Part shown: piece after piece, positions 1 to 7,480 of the stretch
How positions within the stretch are numbered: the stretch's first letter is position 1
Layout of the letters: every line of letters starts with the position of its first letter
Assembly (NCBI GenBank): GCA_002337215.1
Contig: DDFO01000044.1
Coordinates: 107,615 to 131,871 of the forward strand
Length of the DNA stretch: 24,257 bases
Source of the DNA: Phycisphaerales bacterium UBA1926
GTDB taxonomy: Bacteria > Planctomycetota > Phycisphaerae > Phycisphaerales > UBA1924
Direction of reading: 5' to 3'
Notes under the pieces: model-generated
The model's database searches: none
What the model was told of the DNA's origin: nothing
What the model saw: the letters and a program-made list of their open reading frames with translations, nothing else
Translations under genes and position numbers: made by a program

Positions 1-463
1 CGCCTGCCGCATCGTTGTACGTCCAAAGGATCGAGCTGGGGCCATGCCGACGTTCGAGTTCTGCCACCGCTTCGCGAGCCGCGGGATAGCACGTTTCGGA
101 AGTATCCCTGCTGTCCCCGTCCCCAGAACCCCGCCTCACTGGTGTATCAGCGAGTGTTTCGGGGACAGGGGAAGCGGTGACACGGCGCGCCCATCCAGTC
201 TTATGGCTCGGCTTGTAGTGGTCGTCCTTGGGCATGAGGTCCCGCATTTTCAGACCCAGCGCCGCGACGACGTCGTCCGTCTCGCATCCGGCGTGACACT
301 TCACCAAGGCTCGCCCGTCCTCGCCCACATTGACGCTGAGGCTCGGGTTACAGTCGTCGTGGGCGGGGCAGCGGCATGTCCAGCCCTTCCCGGTCTGCTT
401 GGGGTCGAAGCCGCGGGACCGTAGTGCTGCGAGCAGACCGTCCGTGGCGGGGCTCGTGGTCAT
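1..463 (-). CDS. CHC2 zinc-finger primase-like protein (partial, runs off left edge)
   Basis: The reading frame opens with ATG at 463 and stays open to base 1, giving 154 residues without a stop; the C-terminal part lies outside the window. Residues 30-35 read CRCPAH and residues 56-60 read CHAGC, which is the C-x-C-P-x-H...C-H-x-x-C zinc ribbon of DnaG/phage-type primases (CHC2 family). A hydrophilic linker follows (about 80-125), then a segment ending in HGPSSILWTYNDAAG, a style I associate with primase/helicase proteins of phages and integrative elements. The expected role is priming or replication of a mobile element after excision. Its ATG overlaps the stop of the upstream AlpA-like gene as ATGA, so it belongs to the same operon. 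The toprim or helicase part cannot be checked here, so the full architecture is unknown. Confidence 0.8.
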   Translation of the reverse strand, partial: MTTSPATDGLLAALRSRGFDPKQTGKGWTCRCPAHDDCNPSLSVNVGEDGRALVKCHAGCETDDVVAALGLKMRDLMPKDDHYKPSHKTGWARRVTASPVPETLADTPVRRGSGDGDSRDTSETCYPAAREAVAELERRHGPSSILWTYNDAAG

Positions 464-732
464 CGCCTCGCCTCCTTTCGCACGCGGTCGGCGGAGCCGG
501 GCGAGGTCGGGCAGCCTGCTCCGATCCATGCCCGCAGTTCATCCGGGCAGTAGCGGACTGCTCGCCCGATCTTCCGGGAGGGGATCGCGTTGCAATTTGT
601 GTAGGTCCAGAGCGTCCGGGCACCAATGGCAAGCATGGCGGCGGCATCTTTCGCGTCGATGAGCAGCTGTTCAGTGCCGCTATCCAAGGACTTCGCTCGG
701 GCATCAGCAGAAAAGTGCGCGTTTTCAGACAT
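460..732 (-). CDS. AlpA/excisionase-like helix-turn-helix protein
   Basis: This 90-residue protein starts at ATG 732 (MSENAHFS...). A purine-rich GGGAAGGGGG stretch lies just upstream; an in-frame start at 765 would add 11 residues but is less well supported. The core runs from LLIDAKDAAAMLAIGARTLW through IPSRKIGRAVRY to ELRAWI. That is the winged-helix pattern of the AlpA/Xis/MerR-like HTH_17 family: a helix-turn-helix, then the K-I-G-R-A-V-R-Y wing, then a helix. Family members act as excisionases or as small regulators of mobile-element genes. The start overlaps the end of the upstream MerR-like gene by 8 bp, and the stop overlaps the primase start as ATGA. It therefore sits inside a coupled three-gene unit and probably controls excision or expression of the element. 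The exact role is inferred. Confidence 0.85.
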   Translation of the reverse strand: MSENAHFSADARAKSLDSGTEQLLIDAKDAAAMLAIGARTLWTYTNCNAIPSRKIGRAVRYCPDELRAWIGAGCPTSPGSADRVRKEARR

Positions 733-946
733 CGCCGCCCCCTTCCCGTCGGGCGTCGATGGCATTCAGCTCATGCCGGATCAGGGCGACGGCTTCACGG
801 TCGTAGAGCCGGAGCCGGCCAGCGCGGGCCGATGGAGCAATGTGTGTTCTGGTGCGTAGCACGTACAGCACACGATGCAGCGGGACGTCCAGATCCGCCG
901 CCAGCACGCCTGGCGTTCGGAGCTTCGTAACGGGTCGAATCGTCAT
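725..946 (-). CDS. Small MerR-like DNA-binding protein
   Basis: The chosen start is ATG 946, giving 73 residues (MTIRPVTKLRTPGVLAADL...). A GTG at 1006 would add 20 residues, but that codon falls inside an inverted-repeat element (1000-1013) that looks regulatory, so the shorter form is preferred. The Shine-Dalgarno signal before 946 is weak. The sequence has a helix-turn-helix (TPGVLAADLDVPLHRVLYVL), then a basic wing (RAGRLRLYDREAVALI) and a final helix, which resembles the MerR superfamily DNA-binding half without an effector domain. It is the first gene of a minus-strand unit that continues into the AlpA-like and primase genes. It may autoregulate through the GAACG/CGTTC repeats upstream, but no binding site has been proven. 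Confidence 0.7.
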   Translation of the reverse strand: MTIRPVTKLRTPGVLAADLDVPLHRVLYVLRTRTHIAPSARAGRLRLYDREAVALIRHELNAIDARREGGGDV

Positions 947-957
947 TCGTGAAACCA

Positions 958-996
958 GCCTTCCTGTATCTGGCCGCGTTGGGCTCACAGGAAGGC
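958..996 (-). promoter_or_regulatory. 10-bp inverted repeat in the leader of the MerR-like gene
   Basis: GCCTTCCTGT at 958-967 is repeated as its exact reverse complement, ACAGGAAGGC, at 987-996, with a 19-base spacer. If translation starts at 946, this hairpin lies in the 5' leader, 11 bases before the start codon, where it could affect translation or act as a protein-binding site. If translation starts at 1006 it would lie inside the coding region and be less meaningful. No function is demonstrated. Confidence 0.45.
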
Positions 997-999
997 GCT

Positions 1000-1076
1000 C
1001 GTTCACGCGAACGGACCGAAATTGGGCTCCTCGGGTGCGTCAGGCTCGATATTGCACCCGTGAACGTTCGCGAACG
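1000..1076. promoter_or_regulatory. Cluster of GAACG/CGTTC half-sites (candidate operator)
   Basis: A perfect 12-bp palindrome, CGTTCGCGAACG, lies at 1065-1076. It overlaps a second palindrome, GAACGTTC, at 1062-1069. A spaced dyad of CGTTC, four bases and GAACG lies at 1000-1013. In all, five GAACG/CGTTC half-sites occur within 77 bp. Another inverted repeat, CGGGTGC/GCACCCG, lies between them (1032-1038 and 1054-1060). The cluster is upstream of the MerR-like gene and downstream of hsdR, where an operator for an element-encoded regulator would be expected. No convincing -35/-10 pair was found. Confidence 0.45.
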
Positions 1077-1089
1077 GTGGGCATTGGGT

Positions 1090-1118
1090 ACGACCCTGCA
1101 CTCACGAGTGCCGGTCGT
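1090..1118 (-). terminator. Hairpin after hsdR (candidate terminator without U-tract)
   Basis: On the minus strand, 32 bases after the hsdR stop, the arms ACGACC/GGTCGT (outer) and GCACT/AGTGC (inner) can form a nearly continuous stem with a four-base loop. Its position right after the last hsd gene suits a transcription terminator. The bases after the hairpin are not T-rich, so it is not a classical intrinsic terminator; it may be a weak terminator, an RNA-stability stem or a binding site. Confidence 0.45.
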
Positions 1119-1150
1119 CAGGAACCCATCTGCCAACTCACGACGAGGAT

Positions 1151-4100
1151 TTAGCCGGTGCCGGTCTGAATCGCCGGTTGCACGGACTCGAGGGCCTCGA
1201 AGATCTCAGCAATGACGGCGTCCTTTCCGGCAAACAACTCGTCTGGTCCCCCTGCGTGTAGGTTGCTGAAGGGCGGCTCGTAGAGCGACGAGGCGTCCAT
1301 CACGCCCCTGGCGGTGAGTTGATCGATCATCATCTCGACGAAACGGATCTGGGGTGGGTTCAGACTCTCGTCGTTCAGGAACCCGGAAAACGCCGCCATC
1401 GCCGCCCTGCGGTCCAGCCCCACAAGGCTCCGGACAAAGTGCGGCAGCGAGGGTGCCTCTGACCGGGCCATCCAGCTCGACAGCAGCGTCTCCCCGTCCT
1501 CTTCCCCGATCTTGATCAGGGCCTGTTGGAGACCGTCCAGATCGGTCTGCGTCATCGGATGGTTGTTCCGGAGTCGGTGAATGGCGGCGTTCATCTGGTG
1601 GGTCTCCAGATACTCCTTCACCCGCTTTTCGTACTGCGGCCCGGTCATCTTGGGCATGGCTCCGATCTCGACCTTTCGCACTCCCTCCACCTCATCCGCG
1701 AAGTTGGTGTAGATCGGCTTTTGCGCCTTCTTATCGAGCAGCTTGAGAAGGTTGCGCAGCCGCAGCCGCATGTCCTCCAGCATCGCCAGCGTGATCCCCT
1801 CCCAGAACTCCGTGGTCTGCAGATCGGCCAGGTAACCCAGCTGGGCCTTGACCGCTGGCACGGCACTTTTCTCCTCCAGCAGCATCGCGATCTCCACGAC
1901 CCGTTGCCGCTGCGACTCGAACAACCCCGCGTCCCCCTGTGCCGTCGCGAGCTGCATGCGGAGGGCGATCAGATCGAACAGCTTGGCCTCAAGGTCTTCC
2001 GATTCCTGCTCGCTGGGAAGTCCCGCAATCTTCTGCTGCAGCCCGGTGACATCGGACTCGCTCAGTGCCCCCCACACCTCCCGGTCCTTGAAGCGGGTCA
2101 CGGCCTCCCGCTCCATCCGCACGATGAAGTTGTCCAGCTTCATCGCGTCGACCTCGCCGTGCAGGGTGTCGATCAGCGAACTGGCCAGTTTCGCGCCCGG
2201 GTCCAGCTCGGTCTCTCTCTGAACCGTCGCTAGCAGTTCCACACGCGATCGGAAAAGCCGTGTTCCCAGCGGGACCCCGCTCCCCCGCTCGATCCCGTCG
2301 GGGTTCTCGCGGAAGAAGTCGAAGTTGAAGCAGAAATCGAAGATCCGGAAGTCCGCCTTGTCCTCCCCCGGCCCGAACAGGTCCGGGCACAGGCGTGTCC
2401 CCCGACCGATCATTTGCCAGAACTTGATCTTTGAGTACACCGGCTTGAAGAAGACCAGGTTGGCCACCTCGGGCACGTCGATCCCGGTGTCCATCATGTC
2501 CACCGAGATAGCGATGTGGGGCGCCTTGTTCTTCAGCGAGAAATCATCGATCAAGCTCTGGGGATACTTGGCGTAGTTGTCGATGACCCGCGCGAAGTGC
2601 CCCTTGTAGTGCGGGTAGTGATGGTTGAACCGCTCCTCGATGAACACGGCGTGGTCGTGGTTGCGGGCGAAGATAATGGTCTTGGCCAGCCGGTCCCCGC
2701 CCTCGACCTTGTGACCGTGCTCCATCAGATGCCGCAGCGCCTTGTCCACCGTGTCGATGTTGAACAGCCATTGGTTGATCGCCGCGGCGTTGACCTTCTT
2801 CGGCGTGCCGGGGCCGTCGCCCTGATCCCCCCAGTCCAGCCCTTCCCATTCCTCCTTCTCTTCCTCGCTGAGGTCGTCGTATTCGATCCCCTTGCCGGGA
2901 AACTTCAGGTCCACCTGCTCCGCCTGCGGCGGCACGAGGAACCCGTCGGCCACCGCCGTCTCCAGCTCGTACGCGTCCGTCGGCACGCCCGGCTCCAGCC
3001 CGAAGAGCTGGTAGGTGTTCCTGTCCACCTGCTCCCGCGGCGTGGCCGTCAGCCCGACAAGCAGCGAGTCGAAGTACCTGAAGATCGCCCCGTACTTCTG
3101 GTACACCGACCGGTGCGCCTCGTCGATGATCACAAGGTCGAAGTGCCCGACGCTGAACTTGGCCTCGTTGCCCTGCGTTTCGTCGATCAGCCCCATCATG
3201 GTCGGGTAGGTGCTCACGTACACCCGGCCCGTGGCACCCTTGTCCGTGACCAGATTCACAGGGCTCGAACTCGGTAGATGCCTCTTGAACGCCCCGACGG
3301 CCTGATTCACCAATGACACACGGTCCGCGAGGAACAGCGCCCGCTTCACCCACCCCGCTCGCATCAGTTGATCCACCAAAGCGATCGCGGTCCGGGTCTT
3401 GCCCGTCCCGGTCGCCATGACCAGCAGGACCTTGCGATGCTGCTGCGTGAACCGCTGCCCGATGCTCGTGATCGCCCGCTTCTGGTAGTACCGCCCGGCG
3501 ATGTCGTCGCTGATCTCGACCACATCCAGCGCCGTGCGCTGCGTCCGGCGCACGATCAGCCGCTGCAGTTCGTCTTTCTTGTAGAACCCGATCACCTTGC
3601 GGGGCGGGTAGGCCAGGTCATCCCAGAGCCACGTCGTGTACCCGTTGGTGTAGAAGATGAGCGGGCGCTGGCCGTGCATGTGCTCCAGTGCGTCGGCGTA
3701 CAGCTTCGCCTGCTGCTGCCCGGCCTCGGGGCTCACTGTCGTTCTCTTCGCCTCGACCACCGCCAAAGGCTTGCCGTCGTCGCCCCAGAGCACGTAGTCG
3801 GCGAATCCGAATCCCTCCTTGTTGGGCATCGGCTCGACGCGATACTCCCGGTCCCGCGGCTTGTCGAGGGGCCACCCCGCCCGGGTTAGCTCCAGATCGA
3901 TGATCAGCATCCGGGTCTCGGCCTCGTTGTAGTCGTGGGTGTCCTCGGCCTGCTCGTTCTCGTCCTTGTACTTCGCGAGTTCGTCCTGCAGCTTCTTGAG
4001 CTCCGCCTCGGTCTCTTCTTTCTCCGCGGCGGCCGCGTCCAGCTTTCCCTGAATCGCCTCCAGCTCCGCCAGGCTCGCGGTCGCACCAGCGGTGTCGGTC

Positions 4101-4534
4101 GGGATCAACGACTCGTCGTAGGCGTATCCCTTGAGCTGCTCCGCCCCCTTGCGTAGGTACGTCCGCCCGGCCCAGTAGACGACGTGGGCCAGCTCCCGCA
4201 TCACGGCAAGGGCGTCTTCCGGCGTCGGGGCCTTCTTGCCGTGCACGGCCTTGTTGCCCGCCTGCCGCACATACTCCGCCTTGGCCCACACCGCTTCCGG
4301 CACGAGCTTGACGAAGCCCTCGCCGTTGATGTACCCGTCGAGGTTGGTGACCCTCGGCGGGGTGAGCGACTTGTCCACCTTGTAGATCCGCCGGATCAGG
4401 CTTTCGAGGCAGTGGCGGGCGTGGAAGCAGGCGCCTCGCGGGTCACGGTAGATGGACTGCTCCGCGAGGTTCGCGCTCTCGGCCACGAACGGAAACTCGT
4501 TCTGCAGGAACATGAAGTTCGCGGAGACGGCCAT
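1151..4534 (-). CDS. hsdR: Type I restriction enzyme, R subunit (HsdR)
   Basis: This 1127-residue protein is the ATP-dependent DNA-translocating and cleaving subunit of a type I restriction enzyme. Domains in order: an N-terminal DUF4145-like region (about 5-125, with GNKAVH near 97) as in EcoKI-family HsdR; a charged coiled coil (about 155-200); a PD-(D/E)xK nuclease (FAD around 246 and VVEAK at about 259-263); a superfamily 2 motor with Walker A ATGTGKT (about 374-380), DEAH (about 471-474), TATP (about 496-499) and QMIGRGTR (about 707-714); and a helical C-terminal region that contacts the methylase. Length is normal. ATG 4534 is chosen over GTG 4546 because an AAGGGTGGG ribosome-binding stretch lies at proper distance and the protein then aligns with the fragment just upstream. 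The start follows that fragment's stop as TGACCATG. All key motifs are intact, so it should be active. Confidence 0.96.
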   Translation of the reverse strand: MAVSANFMFLQNEFPFVAESANLAEQSIYRDPRGACFHARHCLESLIRRIYKVDKSLTPPRVTNLDGYINGEGFVKLVPEAVWAKAEYVRQAGNKAVHGKKAPTPEDALAVMRELAHVVYWAGRTYLRKGAEQLKGYAYDESLIPTDTAGATASLAELEAIQGKLDAAAAEKEETEAELKKLQDELAKYKDENEQAEDTHDYNEAETRMLIIDLELTRAGWPLDKPRDREYRVEPMPNKEGFGFADYVLWGDDGKPLAVVEAKRTTVSPEAGQQQAKLYADALEHMHGQRPLIFYTNGYTTWLWDDLAYPPRKVIGFYKKDELQRLIVRRTQRTALDVVEISDDIAGRYYQKRAITSIGQRFTQQHRKVLLVMATGTGKTRTAIALVDQLMRAGWVKRALFLADRVSLVNQAVGAFKRHLPSSSPVNLVTDKGATGRVYVSTYPTMMGLIDETQGNEAKFSVGHFDLVIIDEAHRSVYQKYGAIFRYFDSLLVGLTATPREQVDRNTYQLFGLEPGVPTDAYELETAVADGFLVPPQAEQVDLKFPGKGIEYDDLSEEEKEEWEGLDWGDQGDGPGTPKKVNAAAINQWLFNIDTVDKALRHLMEHGHKVEGGDRLAKTIIFARNHDHAVFIEERFNHHYPHYKGHFARVIDNYAKYPQSLIDDFSLKNKAPHIAISVDMMDTGIDVPEVANLVFFKPVYSKIKFWQMIGRGTRLCPDLFGPGEDKADFRIFDFCFNFDFFRENPDGIERGSGVPLGTRLFRSRVELLATVQRETELDPGAKLASSLIDTLHGEVDAMKLDNFIVRMEREAVTRFKDREVWGALSESDVTGLQQKIAGLPSEQESEDLEAKLFDLIALRMQLATAQGDAGLFESQRQRVVEIAMLLEEKSAVPAVKAQLGYLADLQTTEFWEGITLAMLEDMRLRLRNLLKLLDKKAQKPIYTNFADEVEGVRKVEIGAMPKMTGPQYEKRVKEYLETHQMNAAIHRLRNNHPMTQTDLDGLQQALIKIGEEDGETLLSSWMARSEAPSLPHFVRSLVGLDRRAAMAAFSGFLNDESLNPPQIRFVEMMIDQLTARGVMDASSLYEPPFSNLHAGGPDELFAGKDAVIAEIFEALESVQPAIQTGTG

Positions 4535-4536
4535 GG

Positions 4537-4779
4537 TCAGGCCCACCCTTCACGTGTGCGGCCATGGACGCCCGGATCGTGGAGCAACGCCCCGAGGCTC
4601 TGGTCGTACGGGAGCTGGAGCTTGGCGTCGTGGCGGTAGAGCCAGTGGACGATCGACTCCAGGGCGAAGCGAGCGTGGAAGCAAGCGGCGCGGGGATCGC
4701 CGAGGATGTGGCCATCGGCCTTGCAGGCAGAGTCCGTAATTGCTCGGAACGACGACGGCAGGAAGCTGAAGTTGCTCAT
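4537..4779 (-). pseudogene. Truncated N-terminal fragment of a second HsdR (80 aa)
   Basis: ATG 4779 overlaps the hsdS stop as TGATG and has a strong AGGAGAG ribosome-binding site, exactly where the R gene of an M-S-R operon should begin. The product starts MSNFSFLPSSFRAITDSA and contains DPRAACFHARFALESIVHWL, which matches hsdR's own N-terminus (NFMFL..., DPRGACFHARHCLESLI). After about residue 65 (LLHDP) it departs from the family and stops at 4537, before the GNxAVH segment and long before nuclease or motor domains. It cannot be a restriction subunit. It looks like the 5' remnant of an original hsdR replaced by the present one. It could still be translated as a small DUF4145-like protein and couples translation of hsdS to hsdR. 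A working small protein is the alternative, less likely but possible. Confidence 0.75.
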
Positions 4780-5954
4780 CACAGCTCTCCTGCGAATGCG
4801 CGGGCTTGGAGCGAACTGAACAGGGCATCCAGATCGGAGCGGTATTCAGTCTGCTGCTCCCGATGTTCATCGATAGATTCGAAAATCGATGCGAACTGTC
4901 GCTGCAGGCGCACTGGAGGCAGCGGAACGGGCAGCCGCTTCAGTTTAACTCCCGTGAGATGGGCAATGGTCGCTGATGTCGTGAAGTCGCTGAATCCCCC
5001 ATGCTCTGCCATGAACCACATGAACCAAAGCACAAACTCTGGGACAGCGAGGTCAGGCTCAAGCCGTACCCGATGAAGTGCCTTCTGGAAGAACACATTT
5101 TCCATCTCTCCACGCCAGATTGCTGTACGTCCAACTTCACCGCCCTCGCAAATCAACAGATCACCATGCTCAAGGGCGAACTCGGCACGATCTGCTTTGG
5201 TGAAAGTCATCTCGCGGAGGTCATCCAAGACAAAGCGATTCCACTGGACATTCAGATTCGCGAGATAGGGACAACGGTCCTCATCCGTCTGTTTCGCGGC
5301 ATCAAGCATCTTGCCGAGGCGGCTCTTCCCCAGCGATTCAAACGGTACGACATCCCACCCCTTCGGATTCGTCACCGGATCCCCGAACATGTCGAGGAAG
5401 GTGGCTTGGATGAGGGTGTCGAGCTGGGCGAGGGACTCGCGCCGCTTGGCCCGCAAGGCGTCCGCCGCATCCAGAATCCCCGCGATCCGCTTCTGCTCGG
5501 CGAGGGGCGGGAGAGGGATCTCAAGCTGTTTCAACACGGCCGTAGAGATGTTGTCGGCCGTTGTACCTCTAACCGATCTAAGAATTACTGGTGCTCTTGC
5601 CCTCAGAAATCGCCCGAGATATTGCGGATAGACCTCACGTCCGCAGATCAGAGCTTTCAAGTCCTGATTCACTGCAAGCGGAACTCTGGAGATCCCAACG
5701 GGCAGTGAGTGCTTCAGTACACCAGATCGAATGACAACCAAGACGCTGTTCGGCGGGATCAGCTTCGCTGTGCTATTTTCAAGTGCTTGTTCAGTGATGC
5801 GGTCAATCGACGAATCGATGTCCCACTTCTTCATGTCCTTGGGCGTGACCCAGGGCACAGAACCGTTTCGATAGAACTCGGCGCGAGCCTTGCTTGGAGT
5901 TCCGCCCCCGCGAATCTCGACAAGCTCTCCGAGCGGAGCACTTGAAGTAATCAC
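4779..5954 (-). CDS. hsdS: Type I restriction-modification specificity subunit (HsdS)
   Basis: This 391-residue subunit sets the DNA target of the methylase and restriction complex. It has two target-recognition domains, about 1-150 and 195-345, each followed by a conserved helical spacer: LPPLAEQKRIAGILDAAD (148-165, continuing to FLDMFGDP near 192) and LPPVRLQRQFASIFESID (345-362, to the C-terminus). The second domain holds ALEHGDLLICEGGEVGRTAIW-type sequence typical of this family. The start is GTG 5954, overlapping the hsdM stop as GTGA with a GAGGGGAT ribosome-binding site before it. Sampled 60-base lines give about 48-55% GC in the recognition domains against 72% in the central spacer, which suggests that the domains were exchanged. 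The recognised bipartite sequence cannot be read from the gene. Confidence 0.95.
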   Translation of the reverse strand: MITSSAPLGELVEIRGGGTPSKARAEFYRNGSVPWVTPKDMKKWDIDSSIDRITEQALENSTAKLIPPNSVLVVIRSGVLKHSLPVGISRVPLAVNQDLKALICGREVYPQYLGRFLRARAPVILRSVRGTTADNISTAVLKQLEIPLPPLAEQKRIAGILDAADALRAKRRESLAQLDTLIQATFLDMFGDPVTNPKGWDVVPFESLGKSRLGKMLDAAKQTDEDRCPYLANLNVQWNRFVLDDLREMTFTKADRAEFALEHGDLLICEGGEVGRTAIWRGEMENVFFQKALHRVRLEPDLAVPEFVLWFMWFMAEHGGFSDFTTSATIAHLTGVKLKRLPVPLPPVRLQRQFASIFESIDEHREQQTEYRSDLDALFSSLQARAFAGEL

Positions 5955-7435
5955 TGCAGCATCCCCTCAAGCTCCTCGCGGCCCTTCGCGATCTCCGCCT
6001 CCAGCTTCGCCAACCGCTCCAGAATCACCTGCGGCGGTTCGTGCTCCACGGCCTCGTACTCGACTTCCTTGTAGCGGTTGATCGACAGGTCGTAGTCGTT
6101 GCCCGCGATCTCGGCCTTCGGCACGAGGAAGCTCTTATCCGTCCGCGCCCGCTCCATCTCCTTATCCCGATTCTTCCAGCGCTGCAGGATGTCCGGCAGG
6201 TCCGTCTTGCCCTCCTGCGGCGTCCGCTTGTCGTCGAGCGAGAAGCCGTCGGCCTGCATGTCGTAGAACCAGACATGCTCGGTGCCGCCCGAGTTCGTCT
6301 TCGTGAACAGCAGGATGGCCGTGGAGACGCCCGCGTAGGGCTTGAAGACGCCCGAGGGCATCGAGATCACCGCGTCGAGCTTCTGGTCCTCGACGAGCAT
6401 GGTGCGGAGCGATTTGTGCGCCTTGGACGAGCCGAACAGCACGCCGTCCGGCACAATGACCGCGGCCCGCCCGCCCGTCTGCAGCAGGCGGAGGAACAGG
6501 GCGAGGAAGAGCAGTTCGGTCTTCTTGGTCTTGACGATCTGCTGGAGATCCTTGGCGGTGGACTCGTAGTCGAGGCTGCCCGCGAAGGGCGGGTTGGCGA
6601 GGATCAGCGAGTACTTCTCGGCATCGCCCGCTTCGGCCTGCGCGAGCGAGTCCTTGTACTGGATGTCAGGGTTCTCAACGCCGTGCAGGAGCATGTTCAT
6701 GCTGCCGATGCGGAGCATGGTGGGATCGAAGTCGAAGCCGTGGAAGGTGCCCTCGTTGAAGCGGCGGCGAGACTTTTCGGTCTTGTAGATCTCGTCGGCG
6801 TGGTGATCGACGAGGTTCTCGGAGGCGGCGATGAGGAAGCCGGCCGTGCCGCAGGCGGGGTCGCAGATGATGTCCTTGGGCGAGGGGTCCATCATCTCGA
6901 CCATGAGCTTGATGATGTGGCGCGGCGTGCGGAACTGGCCGTTCTGCCCGGCGCTGGCGATCTTGCCGAGCATGTACTCGTAGAGGTCGCCCTTGGTGTC
7001 CCGGTCGGCCATGTCGATGCCATCGAGCTGATCGACGATGTTGGCCAGGAGGCTGGCCTTGGGGAACATGAAGATGGCGTCCTTCATGTGGTGGCTGTAG
7101 GTCGAGTCCTCGGGATCGCCGTCGCCGTTGTTGGTGCCGAGCTGCTTGATGAAGGGGAAGACCTCGTCCTTGATGATGTCGAACATCGTCTCGGGTGCCG
7201 TCTGCTTGAAGCGGGACCAGCGGAGGCCGTCTTGATCCGGGGCGAAGACTGGGTCCTCGATCGGCTGCTTGAGACGGTTGGCCTTGCTCTCCTTGAGCGT
7301 GTGCAGCTCGTCGAGCCGCTTGATGAAGAGCAGGTACGTGAGCTGCTCGATGACGGAGAGGGGATTGGAGATGCCGCCGGACCACATCGTGTCCCAGATG
7401 CGGTCGACTTTGGACTTGAGTTCGCCGGTGATCAT
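5951..7435 (-). CDS. hsdM: Type I restriction-modification methyltransferase subunit (HsdM)
   Basis: This 494-residue protein is the N6-adenine methyltransferase that works with HsdS to methylate the host target and with HsdR to restrict foreign DNA. The N-terminal helical HsdM_N region (1-150) includes ISNPLSVIEQLTYLLFIKRLD. The catalytic domain has the QFRTPRHI segment (about 167-174), the SAM-binding motif DPACGTAGF (192-200) and the catalytic NPPF (281-284). The C-terminus ends in a short coiled segment (KLEAEIAKGREELEGML) that contacts HsdS. ATG 7435 lies 45 bp after the end of the HTH-bearing gene, with only a weak GGAA-type ribosome-binding site. The stop overlaps hsdS. Size and motifs are complete. 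Sampled GC (68%) is higher than in the specificity domains. Confidence 0.97.
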   Translation of the reverse strand: MITGELKSKVDRIWDTMWSGGISNPLSVIEQLTYLLFIKRLDELHTLKESKANRLKQPIEDPVFAPDQDGLRWSRFKQTAPETMFDIIKDEVFPFIKQLGTNNGDGDPEDSTYSHHMKDAIFMFPKASLLANIVDQLDGIDMADRDTKGDLYEYMLGKIASAGQNGQFRTPRHIIKLMVEMMDPSPKDIICDPACGTAGFLIAASENLVDHHADEIYKTEKSRRRFNEGTFHGFDFDPTMLRIGSMNMLLHGVENPDIQYKDSLAQAEAGDAEKYSLILANPPFAGSLDYESTAKDLQQIVKTKKTELLFLALFLRLLQTGGRAAVIVPDGVLFGSSKAHKSLRTMLVEDQKLDAVISMPSGVFKPYAGVSTAILLFTKTNSGGTEHVWFYDMQADGFSLDDKRTPQEGKTDLPDILQRWKNRDKEMERARTDKSFLVPKAEIAGNDYDLSINRYKEVEYEAVEHEPPQVILERLAKLEAEIAKGREELEGMLQ

Positions 7436-7480
7436 TGACTGTGTTCCAATTCCAATGCGGTACGGGGCACGCGGTGGGCG

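Noticed and set aside
44..930. Overlapping plus-strand frames over the left module
   Set aside because: The minus strand here encodes a zinc-finger primase and two HTH proteins with coupled starts and stops. The plus frames have no family features.
1526..3277. Long plus-strand frames opposite hsdR (1526-2233 and 2516-3277)
   Set aside because: These are antisense shadows rich in Arg, Leu and His without recognisable domains; hsdR motifs occupy the opposite strand throughout.
1151..4534. N-terminal DUF4145 region of HsdR as a novel fusion
   Set aside because: A similar N-terminal region, including the GNxAVH segment, is known in EcoKI-family HsdR proteins, so it is ordinary for this family.
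6041..7438. A 465-codon plus-strand open frame opposite hsdM
   Set aside because: It mirrors hsdM almost exactly, has a Leu/Val/Glu/Asp/Arg-biased composition typical of antisense frames of high-GC genes, and shows no domain. hsdM has full catalytic motifs.
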